Below, piece after piece: positions 28,563 to 36,682 of a stretch of 64,000 nt of DNA (positions are counted from its first letter, which is position 1; each line of letters starts with the position of its first letter). The notes under the pieces are model-generated. The model worked only from the letters and a program-made list of their open reading frames with translations, did no database searches and was not told where the DNA came from. Origin of the DNA: JAXMAR01 sp046350295. GTDB taxonomy: Bacteria; Planctomycetota; Planctomycetia; Gemmatales; Gemmataceae. The stretch spans positions 195,390 to 259,389 of the forward strand of contig JAXMAR010000006.1 in NCBI GenBank assembly GCA_046350295.1, in the 5' to 3' direction. Made by a program: the position numbers and the translations under genes.

Positions 28563-28856
28563 ATGGACCTCGACGCCAAGATCTGCTACTGCTTCCACGT
28601 GTCGCGCCGCAAGCTCGTGAACTTCGTCCGACAGACCCAGCCCAAGGTCCCCAGCCAGCTTTCCGGGTGCGGCGGCGCGGGGACCGGCTGCGGCTGGTGC
28701 ATCCCGTTCCTCAAGCAGATCTTCCGTGACGCCACAACCGGCGCCTCCGACGAACTGGAGAGGCTGACTCCCGAAGAATACGAACGCCGCCGCGCCGCCT
28801 ACATCCGCGCCGGCAAGGGCACGCCGCCCCCCGGCGCGGCGCCTCTGCCGGATTAG
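28563..28856 (+). CDS. BFD-like [2Fe-2S]-binding protein
   Basis: 97 residues. CYCFHVSRRKLVNFV and LSGCGGAGTGCGWC provide four cysteines in the CxC...CxxxxxxC arrangement of bacterioferritin-associated ferredoxin-like domains. Residues beyond ~60 are a charged Pro-rich tail (EEYERRRAAYIRAGKG). BFD domains bind a [2Fe-2S] cluster for electron transfer or iron release. It is four bases from the hydrolase stop, so likely co-transcribed, although the functions do not obviously connect. No ferritin or bacterioferritin gene is in the window. Confidence 0.85.
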   Translation: MDLDAKICYCFHVSRRKLVNFVRQTQPKVPSQLSGCGGAGTGCGWCIPFLKQIFRDATTGASDELERLTPEEYERRRAAYIRAGKGTPPPGAAPLPD

Positions 28857-28866
28857 TCGACTCGCT

Positions 28867-29685
28867 TTGAAAACCACCATCCACGTCTTCCCGTTCGACC
28901 TCTTCGGCTCCCCTGGCGCCCGCGCCGGCGCTGAGCTTCTCGCCGATGCCGTGCGCGAGATGCTCGACGACAACCGCCGCGAAAGGACCCCGACCCGCGG
29001 CCGCTCCTACACCAAACACGTCGAGCTGATCGAGCACAGTTTCGACAAGCTCGCGGACTACGCCGACTGGCGCTCCGAGGCGAGCGAGACGCTCGAGCGA
29101 GACAACGCCGGCTTCCGCTTCTGGCTCGCCGGCAACCACCTTGGCGTTCTTCCCGTTTACGACTGGCTCTCCGCAAACGCCGACGACACGCTCATCCTTC
29201 AGTTCGACGCCCATCTCGACATCCACGGCACCAGCGACTGCACCGCCGAGCTATCCCACGGCAACTTCCTCCTCCACGCCAGGACGCCGCGCCCCGCCGT
29301 CGTCAACATCGGCCACCGTGACCTGGTGATGAAGCCCGAATACATCGCGAAGCACTACGCCGACGCCATCCCCGCAATCGCACTCTTGAGCGACGCGGAA
29401 AAAACGCAAGCCGCCCTCCTCGCTCGCTGCGAAAAAGCGAAACGCATCTGGATCGACCTGGATTGCGACGTCTTCGACGTCGCCTATTTCCCCGCCGTCG
29501 CCCAGTCCCAACCTTTCGGCCTCGCCACCACCCACGTCCTCCAGCTTCTCGACCTCCTCTGGTCCGCCAAGATCATCGGCCTCTCCATCTCCGAGTTCGA
29601 CACGGCCCGCGACGTCCGCGACCAATCCCTCGCCACCCTCGCCTGGCTCATCGAGTGGGCGCTGCTGCGCATCTATGGGGGATGA
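28867..29685 (+). CDS. Arginase-fold (ureohydrolase-like) protein
   Basis: 272 residues. Metal-site motifs of the arginase/agmatinase/formiminoglutamase fold are present in order: AGNHLG near residue 90 (for GGDHS), FDAHLDIHG near 114, IDLDCDVFD near 198 and SEFD near 244. All expected His/Asp ligands are there, although the motifs deviate from those of true arginases, so the substrate is unknown. The start is uncertain: TTG 28867 gives MKTTIHVFPFDLFG and there is no good ribosome site. The 3' end is followed directly by a tandem-repeat region. Confidence 0.82.
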   Translation: MKTTIHVFPFDLFGSPGARAGAELLADAVREMLDDNRRERTPTRGRSYTKHVELIEHSFDKLADYADWRSEASETLERDNAGFRFWLAGNHLGVLPVYDWLSANADDTLILQFDAHLDIHGTSDCTAELSHGNFLLHARTPRPAVVNIGHRDLVMKPEYIAKHYADAIPAIALLSDAEKTQAALLARCEKAKRIWIDLDCDVFDVAYFPAVAQSQPFGLATTHVLQLLDLLWSAKIIGLSISEFDTARDVRDQSLATLAWLIEWALLRIYGG

Positions 29686-29700
29686 CAAGGCGCCACGAAC

Positions 29701-29897
29701 AGGGTGACAAGGTGACAGGGTGAAAAGGTGACAAGGTGACAAGGTGACAAGGTGAAAAGGTGACAAGGTGGCCGGGAAAAGTGACAAGGTGAGGCGCCAC
29801 GGCAAACTGACGAAGTGATCCGTGTCACCCCCTCGCTTGTCATTTGTGTCACCGGTCACCCTGTCACCCTGTCACGGTGTCGCCTTGTCACCCTTTC
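29701..29897. repeat. 8-bp tandem repeat cluster with inverted counterpart
   Basis: Between 29701 and ~29793 the unit AAGGTGAC (with variants ending GAA or AGG) is repeated about ten times. From 29822 to 29897 the complementary unit GTCACCCT/GTCACCTT recurs about six times, so the two blocks could pair into a large hairpin. Between the arginase-fold gene and the cysteine-rich gene; no coding capacity is convincing. Too short a unit for a CRISPR array. Confidence 0.85.
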
Positions 29898-29980
29898 ATC
29901 TTCGTCTCGACCGGCCGACACGTTCTTGCTATCACCCGCCGCGCACGTCCGCATCGCTCCGGAATTTCAGGAGGAAAGGC

Positions 29981-31585
29981 ATGAATTGGCTCCGCTCCCT
30001 GTCCCTGACGCTCGCCCTCGCCGGGCTGGCGCCGGGATTGACGAATGCCCAGCCGCCCAGCGCCATACCGCTCGGCCTGCCAACCGTCTTTGGCCAGGAT
30101 CGCCCCGTCGCCGTCCAGCCGCCGCCGGCCGCGTACAAGATCGGCCCCGAAATCGCGCCGCTCCCCTGGAGCCTGCCTAACTCGGCCTGGACCGCTCCGG
30201 CGCCGACCCCCGTGGATGAGGGCCGCCTCATCGCCCAGATCGCGGAGTGGATCCGTGCCTGGGCGCGTAACAGCGCCGCCCAGGCGCCCACCGATGTCCA
30301 GGCCGTCGTCGTCACGGAGAGCGTCCTTCCCGAACCGTCCTGTCCGCTCGCGGGCAAGTGCTGCTGCGTCTCCATGCTGCCGGCCTTCCTCCACGATTGG
30401 CTCACGAATTGCCCCTGCTGCCTTCGCCCCTACGCCGCCATCGGTCGCGCCGTCCTCGGCATGGCTTGCGCCCAGAACGAGGAAGACCTGATCCGCAACA
30501 TCCCCTCGCCCGCCTCGCCCGAGAATCCGCCGACCTCGAACCCCGTCGCCACGCCGGCCATGCCGCACGACGCCGGTTGCACGCGCTATCGCTATGCTCG
30601 CCCGGGCCTCGAAGTCGAGTTCACCCTCCGCGCGCCGCGTGTCGCCCAGCCGGTTCAAACCAGCGCCGTCGCTCAGCCCGACATGCCGACCGGATGCGGC
30701 GTTGGCCAGGCGACCACTCCGGCCTGGACCGGCGGCCGCGCTCCGCTCCTTGTTCCGGCCTGCCCGCCTGAGTTCCAGTGCATCGGCCAGATCATCGAGG
30801 CCGCGTGCGGCGCCAAGAGCGGCGGCTGTGCCACGAGCAAATGTGCGGGCTCGCACGCGCCCTGTGCGGTCGCGAAAGATTGTTGCTGCAAATCCAAGTG
30901 CGCCTGCGTGAAGACCGCCTGCGCCTGCCCGGAAGACGGCTGCGTCTGCGCCGAGAAGAAGTGCGGCTGCGGGAAGGACTGCGGCTGCTGCGCCTGCAAG
31001 AAATCCGCCAGCCTCGAGGAAGTTCTCGACGATATCCGGTGCTGCCTGCGTGCTCTGCGCGCCGAGCAAGAGGGGGCTTGCATGCCGCCGCCCATCGCCA
31101 TGCCGTGCCCACCGCTGCCTGAGGCGCCGCACCTGGGCGTGTTGCCCCCCCCTCCGCCCCGCCCGTCGTCGTTCCGTTCCCGGCGCCCACCCCGGCATGC
31201 CGGGCGCCCGCGTCGTCTTCTGCCGACGCCCCCGCCCATGCCCGCCATCGAACGCGTCGCCGTCTCGACGGTCACCGTCGCGACGCCGTCCGCCGCCGTG
31301 AAGATCGAGACGCCCGTCTTCATGGCCCAGTGCGATTCCATCACCTGCACGGGCCATCCCGATGAGGTCGTGCTCGAGGGCCATGTCCGCGTGACCCTCA
31401 AGCGCGGAGCGCATCCCTGCCAGGTCAGCGCCGAACGTGTCGTCGTCAACACCAAGACCGGCGCCTTCCGCGCCGCCAGCGCCGCCACGCCCGTGACCGG
31501 CCCCGCCGTCTACGAGTCTTACCCGGCGCCTTCCTACGCTCCATCGCCGCCGCCCGTCCCCGTCTGGCGCATGGAAAGCCGCTGA
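29981..31585 (+). CDS. Exported cysteine-rich protein with LptA/OstA-like C-terminus
   Basis: 534 residues; ATG 29981 follows GGAGGAAA. Signal peptide: SLSLTLALAGLAPGLTNAQ. Residues ~267-340 contain 20 cysteines in about 75 residues (CCCKSKCACVKTACACPEDG, CGCGKDCGCCACKK), resembling a metallothionein or a disulfide-rich domain. Earlier CxCC pairs occur near residues 115-148. A Pro/Arg-rich stretch follows and the C-terminal ~80 residues (GHPDEVVLEGHVRVTLKRG, AERVVVNTKTGAF) look like an LptA/OstA-like beta strand repeat. A run of eight C at ~31145 sits at the Pro/Arg stretch; the other frame reads more naturally there, so an indel is possible. Confidence 0.75.
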   Translation: MNWLRSLSLTLALAGLAPGLTNAQPPSAIPLGLPTVFGQDRPVAVQPPPAAYKIGPEIAPLPWSLPNSAWTAPAPTPVDEGRLIAQIAEWIRAWARNSAAQAPTDVQAVVVTESVLPEPSCPLAGKCCCVSMLPAFLHDWLTNCPCCLRPYAAIGRAVLGMACAQNEEDLIRNIPSPASPENPPTSNPVATPAMPHDAGCTRYRYARPGLEVEFTLRAPRVAQPVQTSAVAQPDMPTGCGVGQATTPAWTGGRAPLLVPACPPEFQCIGQIIEAACGAKSGGCATSKCAGSHAPCAVAKDCCCKSKCACVKTACACPEDGCVCAEKKCGCGKDCGCCACKKSASLEEVLDDIRCCLRALRAEQEGACMPPPIAMPCPPLPEAPHLGVLPPPPPRPSSFRSRRPPRHAGRPRRLLPTPPPMPAIERVAVSTVTVATPSAAVKIETPVFMAQCDSITCTGHPDEVVLEGHVRVTLKRGAHPCQVSAERVVVNTKTGAFRAASAATPVTGPAVYESYPAPSYAPSPPPVPVWRMESR

Positions 31586-31630
31586 TCGTCGTTCGCTAAG
31601 AGAACGGTATCCCGGGGGCTTTTCTTTTTG

Positions 31631-31700
31631 CCGCGGATCAACACGGATAAACACGGATCAGGCTGGTGGTCTGATCCGCGTTCATCCGCGCGATCCGCGG
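31631..31700. repeat. 31-bp imperfect inverted repeat
   Basis: Arms 31631-31661 and 31671-31700 (CCGCGGATCAACACGGAT... and its near complement) flank a 9-base loop. It lies between two convergent genes, the cysteine-rich protein and nadD, where it could act as a two-way terminator hairpin. The CACGGAT motif is repeated inside each arm. Confidence 0.7.
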
Positions 31701-31711
31701 CTAATCTTGCG

Positions 31712-32323
31712 CTAGGATGCCGAATACAGCCCCTTTTCGCGGATGTAGATCTCGACCGCGCGCGGAACCTGATAACGGATGGTGCGCCCCTCGGCGACAC
31801 GCCGGCGCAGATCGCTGCTCGATATCTCCAGCAGCGGCATCGCGACTGTCTCGAGCCGAAACGGGAAACCGGGCGCCAGGGCGAGCGGCGCGCGGATGGC
31901 TCCGGCGGAGAGGGCAGGGACCCCCGGCCGCTCCACGATCAACAGCGTCGCCAACTCGAGGATCGCGACCGGCTCATACCAGCGCGGCAAGTCGACGAGA
32001 CTGTCGGAGCCAAGGATCAGAAACAATTCCGCGGCCGAGTCGCGCTCCTTCAGCGCCTGCAACGTGTGGACCGTGAAACTCGGCCCGGACCGTTCCTCCT
32101 CCATCCGGTCGACGCGGAACTGACCGTGCCCCGCGATGGCCAGCTCCAGCATCTCGGCCCGGTGATGGAACGCCGTCCGCTGTCGCTCCAGCTTGTGCGG
32201 CGGCCGCGCCGCGGGAATGAACAACACGCGGTCCAGCCGCGCCCGCTCCCGGCATTCTTCCGCCAGGATCAGGTGCCCGACATGAACCGGATCGAACGTG
32301 CCGCCGAAGACGCCTAGTCGCAT
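31712..32323 (-). CDS. nadD: Nicotinate-nucleotide adenylyltransferase
   Basis: 203 residues. Converts nicotinate mononucleotide and ATP to deamido-NAD in NAD biosynthesis. GVFGGTFDPVHVGHLILAEE near residue 5 holds the GGTFDPxHxGH nucleotidyltransferase signature, and ISSSDLRRRVAEGRTIRYQV is the second (SxSxxR) motif; length is normal. The start 32323 overlaps the last ten bases of the upstream DUF433 gene, so the two are translationally linked, which is unusual for a housekeeping gene. Confidence 0.95.
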   Translation of the reverse strand: MRLGVFGGTFDPVHVGHLILAEECRERARLDRVLFIPAARPPHKLERQRTAFHHRAEMLELAIAGHGQFRVDRMEEERSGPSFTVHTLQALKERDSAAELFLILGSDSLVDLPRWYEPVAILELATLLIVERPGVPALSAGAIRAPLALAPGFPFRLETVAMPLLEISSSDLRRRVAEGRTIRYQVPRAVEIYIREKGLYSAS

Positions 32324-32562
32324 CGTTCTGTATCCGAAACAAGAGTCGAACGGTGCAGCCCAAGGTCGCGCGCCAGGTCGAGGCAAGCGACAATACCCTC
32401 AGACGCGAGCGCTGGATATTCCGCAATAATCTGCTGCTCCGAGTGGCCGGCCGCCAGATAGCCAAGTACAAGGCTCGCAGGAATCCGCGTGTTTTTGATG
32501 CGCGGTTTGCCTCGCAACACATCGGGAGTGCTGACGATCCGATCTTGCCAGCGGACTTGCAT
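32314..32562 (-). CDS. Solitary DUF433 family protein
   Basis: 82 residues; ATG 32562 with AAGGGGG upstream. The typical DUF433 start is seen: VLRGKPRIKNTRIPASLVLG, then YLAAGHSEQQIIAEYPAL. In toxin-antitoxin pairs a DUF5615 gene follows; here nadD follows instead, overlapping by ten bases. It may be an antitoxin that lost its toxin, or a regulator of nadD. Compare the paired modules at 23198 and 34379. Confidence 0.85.
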   Translation of the reverse strand: MQVRWQDRIVSTPDVLRGKPRIKNTRIPASLVLGYLAAGHSEQQIIAEYPALASEGIVACLDLARDLGLHRSTLVSDTERCD

Positions 32563-32653
32563 AGTGATGTCCCCCTTGCTCGGAATGCCTCACCGTGGTC
32601 CCAGCCTCGCTAGATCATTCTAACGCGGATCACCGCCCTGGCGCCGAGTTCTG

Positions 32654-33946
32654 TCAGAGCGTCCATCCCTTGCGATACTCGCGGCGCAGGAATTCCTCCG
32701 CCCGCTTGTTGCCGGTGATCCGCCCCGTCGCGGCGTCATAGGTGATCTGGTCGCCGCCGCCGCGATACGCCACGTTCCCCAAGAGCACCGTCTCCGCCAG
32801 CGCCCCCGAGTAGTCGAAGTTGCACGTCGTCGCCGCTCCCGTGCGGATCGCGTGCAGCCATTCGCGATGATGCCCCAGCGATCGCGCGATGGTCGGCTTG
32901 GGCGGCGTGAAGTCGCGGAAGCGGTCTTCCGGCAGCAAGCGCCGGCGGCTGTAATCCGCGAGCAGGCTTCCCTTCTCCCCTTCGAAGAGGACGCCCGACG
33001 CGAAATCCCCGTGCCTGACCTTGCCGCTCAGGTCGGGCCCGGGCACGCCATGGTACCAGGTGAGATGCACCGCCGGCGCCGTGCCGCGCGCCGGATAACG
33101 ATACTCCACCTGCATCAGGCTCGGCGTCGTGTTGTCCCCCTTGTGCAAGACGCGCCCGGTCGCGGAGACCGTCGTTGGATGGCGCAGGTTGAGCGCCCAG
33201 TGGGGCAGGTCCATGAAGTGACACGCCATGTCCGCCAGCACGCCGCCGCCGAAGTCCCACCACCAGCGCCAGTTGAAGTGCAGGTGGGACCGGTGATACG
33301 GCCGGTGGGGCGCCGGTCCGAGCCAGAGATCGTAGTTGAGGCCGGCCGGCGGCTTGACCTCGCGTCGTTCCCGGGTTCCCGGGTCGGGCTGGCGATTGCA
33401 CCAGACATGCACGCGCCGCACCGGCCCGATCGCCCCCGCCTGGACGATCTCGACGACGCGGCGATAGTTGTCTTCCGCGTGGATCTGCGTCCCCATCTGC
33501 GTCGCCACCTTCGCCTTGGCCGCCTCCTGGCGGATGGTCCGCACCTCGTGCACGGAGTGGGCGAGCGGCTTCTCGCAATAGACGTGCTTGCCCATCCGCA
33601 GCGCCATCACCGTCGGGATGGCGTGATGATGGTCCGGCGTGGCGACGACGACCGCCTCGATGTCCTTCTGCTTCTCGAGCATGACGCGGTAGTCTTCGTA
33701 GAACGCCGCCTTGGGGAAACGTTTCCGCGCCGGGGCCGCCCGGTTGGTGTCGACGTCGCACAGGGTGACGATGTTCTCGTGGGCGACACCGTTCGTGTTA
33801 TATTCTCCCTGTCCCGCCGTGCCGATGATGGCGATGCGGATCGGCTCGCGCCGCTCCGGCTTCGCCTCGGCCCCGCTGATGAAAACGCCGCTCGCGGCGA
33901 GGGCGGCGCTAGTCTTGAGAAACTGACGTCGATTGCGGCGGGTCAT
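32654..33946 (-). CDS. Tat-exported Gfo/Idh/MocA family oxidoreductase
   Basis: 430 residues from ATG 33946. MTRRNRRQFLKTSAALAASG is a twin-arginine signal. The NAD-binding fold follows: IRIAIIGTAGQGEYNTNG, then VVVATPDHHHAIPTV and KHVYCEKPLAHSVHEV, the family's EKPxA motif with the Lys used in catalysis. Planctomycetes have dozens of such secreted dehydrogenases, commonly for sugar or inositol-like substrates; the substrate here is unknown. No enzyme partner is adjacent. Confidence 0.92.
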   Translation of the reverse strand: MTRRNRRQFLKTSAALAASGVFISGAEAKPERREPIRIAIIGTAGQGEYNTNGVAHENIVTLCDVDTNRAAPARKRFPKAAFYEDYRVMLEKQKDIEAVVVATPDHHHAIPTVMALRMGKHVYCEKPLAHSVHEVRTIRQEAAKAKVATQMGTQIHAEDNYRRVVEIVQAGAIGPVRRVHVWCNRQPDPGTRERREVKPPAGLNYDLWLGPAPHRPYHRSHLHFNWRWWWDFGGGVLADMACHFMDLPHWALNLRHPTTVSATGRVLHKGDNTTPSLMQVEYRYPARGTAPAVHLTWYHGVPGPDLSGKVRHGDFASGVLFEGEKGSLLADYSRRRLLPEDRFRDFTPPKPTIARSLGHHREWLHAIRTGAATTCNFDYSGALAETVLLGNVAYRGGGDQITYDAATGRITGNKRAEEFLRREYRKGWTL

Positions 33947-33971
33947 GGTCTGGCTCCGGGAGAGTATCGGA

Positions 33972-34382
33972 TCACGTTGATTTGTTCTTACGTTGGTTAG
34001 ACCAGGATAAGACAACCTGTTCCTTGGTCCGCACAAGCCAAGCCGTTATTCCTGTTGCGCGAACGCGAATGACGGCGCCCATGCGTTTTGCCTTGGTATT
34101 GAACCTTGAGTGGCGCAGGAGTCTGGCTACGTGCTCGGCGGCCCTTTCCTCCTCGACATCCAGATGCACCAGGCAATATCCTTTGTGGCACAGTCGGCGA
34201 TCGTAAAAGTCCTCGTCCAGAGTGAAAAATGTCGGTTGGCTCAACCTGTGTAGAAGGGGCACAACCTCACGATCTTTCATCCCCTTTCGGCCAACATCCT
34301 GGCCAATTTGTCGAGACGGTATCCGTCTGCCCGCGAGCTTCAACCGCTGACCTTCGGGCACGTTTTCATCCAGGATATTCAT
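33972..34382 (-). CDS. DUF5615 PIN-like toxin
   Basis: 136 residues from ATG 34382, which overlaps the antitoxin stop as ATGA. NILDENVPEGQRLKL and TFFTLDEDFYDRRL hold the acidic residues of the DUF5615 PIN-like fold, followed by a basic C-terminal tail (NTKAKRMGAVIRVRAT). Predicted ribonuclease toxin of a type II module. The tail is about 20 residues longer than in the module at 23547. Confidence 0.85.
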   Translation of the reverse strand: MNILDENVPEGQRLKLAGRRIPSRQIGQDVGRKGMKDREVVPLLHRLSQPTFFTLDEDFYDRRLCHKGYCLVHLDVEEERAAEHVARLLRHSRFNTKAKRMGAVIRVRATGITAWLVRTKEQVVLSWSNQRKNKST

Positions 34383-34642
34383 GCGGGGAGAGATTCGCGA
34401 ACGTAGTCGGAGGCGTGATCCTCGAAGACGCGCTGCGCCAGCTTGAGGGCCTCGGCGATGGCATCCTTGCCGACGTCCCCGCGCCACTCCGCCACAATGT
34501 CGTCCCAGGACATTCCTCGACCCACTTGCTTCAGCACCTGGGCCACCATGATCCGCGTCCCAACAAACGTCGGCTTCCCATGACAAACTTCCGGGTCGGC
34601 GACAATAAACCGGCCCAAGACTTTTCTTTCCTTCTTGGCCAT
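34379..34642 (-). CDS. DUF433 family antitoxin
   Basis: 87 residues; ATG 34642 follows AAGG. VLGRFIVADPEVCHGKPTFV and GTRIMVAQVLKQVGRGMSWD form the DUF433 core, normally a DNA-binding antitoxin. Overlaps the toxin gene by four bases. Second DUF433/DUF5615 pair in the window; sequence is clearly different from the first, so they are separate acquisitions rather than a recent duplication. Confidence 0.87.
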   Translation of the reverse strand: MAKKERKVLGRFIVADPEVCHGKPTFVGTRIMVAQVLKQVGRGMSWDDIVAEWRGDVGKDAIAEALKLAQRVFEDHASDYVRESLPA

Positions 34643-34685
34643 CCCTTCACCTTCTTTCAGCTTGGCCTTAGCTTAGCGTCTCGAC

Positions 34686-35402
34686 TCACGCTTGCCGCAT
34701 CGTCTCCACAAACGGCTGATGTTCCGCGCTCGCCAGTCCCTCCTGCAACAAGCTGTGGGCGCGCGGAAAGTCGCCTGGGAGAATCGCCGCGGCATCGAGC
34801 CAGAGCCCTGGAAAAACCTTGCTCCGAAGGACGCCGTCCTCTCCGGCCTCCAGTCGCGCATAGTCGCCCGAGATCAGCTCGAACCAATCGAACGCCCGAT
34901 CGAGCACACGCCAGACGATGTACTCTTGAATGCCGCAGCGGCGATACGCGACCAGCTTTGGCCCCAGATCCACGCTCACCGAGCTGGCGCTGATCTCGGC
35001 CGCCAGCTCAGGGGCGCCGGAAACATAGCCATCGGCGTCAAGCCGCGCCTTGCCGCCAAGGCTCGGGTCGCGAAACAGGATGTCGTCCGGCTGCGGTTCA
35101 TTCTTCAGATCGAGGCGAATCGTGGAATTGTCCCCGCCACGCACCCCCGGCGTGTAATGCCGGTAGAGTCCGAGAAATGTCCCCAGATCCAGGTGTGGCT
35201 CACCGTGCTGCTCTGTTCGAACGGGCGAAGAAATGTATACAACCCCTTCGATCAGCTCCGCTTTCTTGACGTGAGGCATGGCGTGGTAGCGCCGCTCGAA
35301 CTCGTCGCGCGTCAGCCGGTCGCCGTTCTCCAAGGGTGGCGGCGGCCCGGGGACCGGCGACGGTCCTTCGGGCAGCGTGGATGGAATCGATGACGTAGCC
35401 AT
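34686..35402 (-). CDS. Uma2 family (DUF820) nuclease-like protein
   Basis: 238 residues from ATG 35402. LENGDRLTRDEFERRYHAMP and VKKAELIEGVVYISSPV form the Uma2 N-terminal pattern; PQPDDILFRDPSL supplies the Asp, APELAAEISASS the Glu, and GPKLVAYRRCGI the Lys of a PD-(D/E)xK site. Unlike the Uma2 genes at 716 and 60571 it has no coiled-coil tail. Biological role unknown; neighbours are a toxin-antitoxin pair and a beta-propeller gene. Confidence 0.88.
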   Translation of the reverse strand: MATSSIPSTLPEGPSPVPGPPPPLENGDRLTRDEFERRYHAMPHVKKAELIEGVVYISSPVRTEQHGEPHLDLGTFLGLYRHYTPGVRGGDNSTIRLDLKNEPQPDDILFRDPSLGGKARLDADGYVSGAPELAAEISASSVSVDLGPKLVAYRRCGIQEYIVWRVLDRAFDWFELISGDYARLEAGEDGVLRSKVFPGLWLDAAAILPGDFPRAHSLLQEGLASAEHQPFVETMRQA

Positions 35403-35455
35403 GAAGATGATTGTAACCAATGGCGAGCGTCGAGGCGCCGGACCGACGTGGAGAG

Positions 35456-36682
35456 CTACTTCTTCGCTCGCAAATCCCAGCAACTCAACTCACTCTGGTC
35501 CCGCCCGTACAGCCGCCCTCCCGACAACGCAATCTGTGCCCGGCACGGCGGCGCTCTGAACGCCGTGAAGCGCCCGATCTCCTCGTAACGCTCCGGCCGC
35601 GGCACCACCAGCGCCATCTCCCCTGACTCCAGCAGCACGGTCAACCGATCCCCGGCCAGGACCATCGCGCCGCAGCCGTAGCGATCTTTCTCCCAGCACA
35701 CTTTTTTCGTCTTCAGCTCCACGCAGCGAAACGCCGGCTTGCTCTCCTCCCGGCCGTGGAAGCCATAGAGATGGCCGTCCTTGAAGACGCAGGTGTTGTA
35801 GTGGTTGGACATCAGCTCATCGCTGTTCCATTCCTCCGTGATCTTTTTCCCCAGCCGCAGCAGCAGGGCGCCGGTGTCGTAGCTCGCGGAGAAGAAGGCC
35901 TCGTTGCCGAGGATGAGCGGCGTGGCGGCGTTGACGGACGCCGCGATGCGGGCGCGCCAGCGTTGCTGGTAGAGGACGCTGCCGGTGGCCAGATCGAGAA
36001 TGACGACCCCCTCGCGCGTCAGGAACACGGCCCGCTTCTTGTCCCCGTCCTGCCACACCGCCGGCGACGAATAGCTGGCCGGATCGTTGGTCGCCTTCCA
36101 CAACTCCTTGCCGCTTTCCATCGAGAAGGCGACGATCCCCGCGTCCTTGCCGCCGACATTGATGAGCACCCGATCGCCGACAACCAACGGGGACGTGCCG
36201 ACCCCGAAATAAATGGGCGGAATGCGATACACCTTTTGCAAGTCCACTCCCCAGACCTTCGTCCCCTTCTCCAGGTCGACGCAGTGCAACTTCCCCTCCG
36301 CGCCCAGCGTCACGACGCGCTTGCCCGCGATGCACGGCGTCGAGCGCGGCCCATCCCCTTTGCCGAGCGCGTCCTGGTAGCTCGTCGGATACGCGAACTT
36401 CCACACCTCCTCGCCGCTTTCCGCCTTCCAGCAAGCGACGACTTCCTCATCGCCGACGCGATGAAACACGACGAGCCGCTCCCCCGCGACGACCGGACCG
36501 CTGTAACCTTCACCGACCTTCTTCGACCACAACCGCGGGGGGCCGTCCTTCGGCCAGGTCTTGATAAGGCCAGTTTCCTTGGAGACACCGTCCCGGTGAA
36601 TGCCGAGCCATTGCGGCCAATCGTCGGCATGCGCGGCTGAAGCAAGAAGTGCGACCGACACGACAAGACAAGTGCGAAGCAT
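35456..36682 (-). CDS. Exported PQQ-type beta-propeller repeat protein
   Basis: 408 residues; signal peptide MLRTCLVVSVALLASAAHAD. The mature part is built of repeated blades with the pattern A-G-x-x-x-W and 'GKELWKATND', 'GKLHCVDLEKGTKVWGVDL', typical of PQQ-binding-like/outer-membrane BamB-like propellers. No catalytic residues for a PQQ dehydrogenase are evident; these propellers are frequent in planctomycetes and may bind ligands or proteins. It is separated from its divergent-orientation downstream repeat region by 300 bases. Confidence 0.88.
   Translation of the reverse strand: MLRTCLVVSVALLASAAHADDWPQWLGIHRDGVSKETGLIKTWPKDGPPRLWSKKVGEGYSGPVVAGERLVVFHRVGDEEVVACWKAESGEEVWKFAYPTSYQDALGKGDGPRSTPCIAGKRVVTLGAEGKLHCVDLEKGTKVWGVDLQKVYRIPPIYFGVGTSPLVVGDRVLINVGGKDAGIVAFSMESGKELWKATNDPASYSSPAVWQDGDKKRAVFLTREGVVILDLATGSVLYQQRWRARIAASVNAATPLILGNEAFFSASYDTGALLLRLGKKITEEWNSDELMSNHYNTCVFKDGHLYGFHGREESKPAFRCVELKTKKVCWEKDRYGCGAMVLAGDRLTVLLESGEMALVVPRPERYEEIGRFTAFRAPPCRAQIALSGGRLYGRDQSELSCWDLRAKK

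Noticed and set aside
29701..29897. CRISPR array
   Set aside because: Repeat unit only 8 bases with no spacers of 25-40 bases, and no cas genes nearby.
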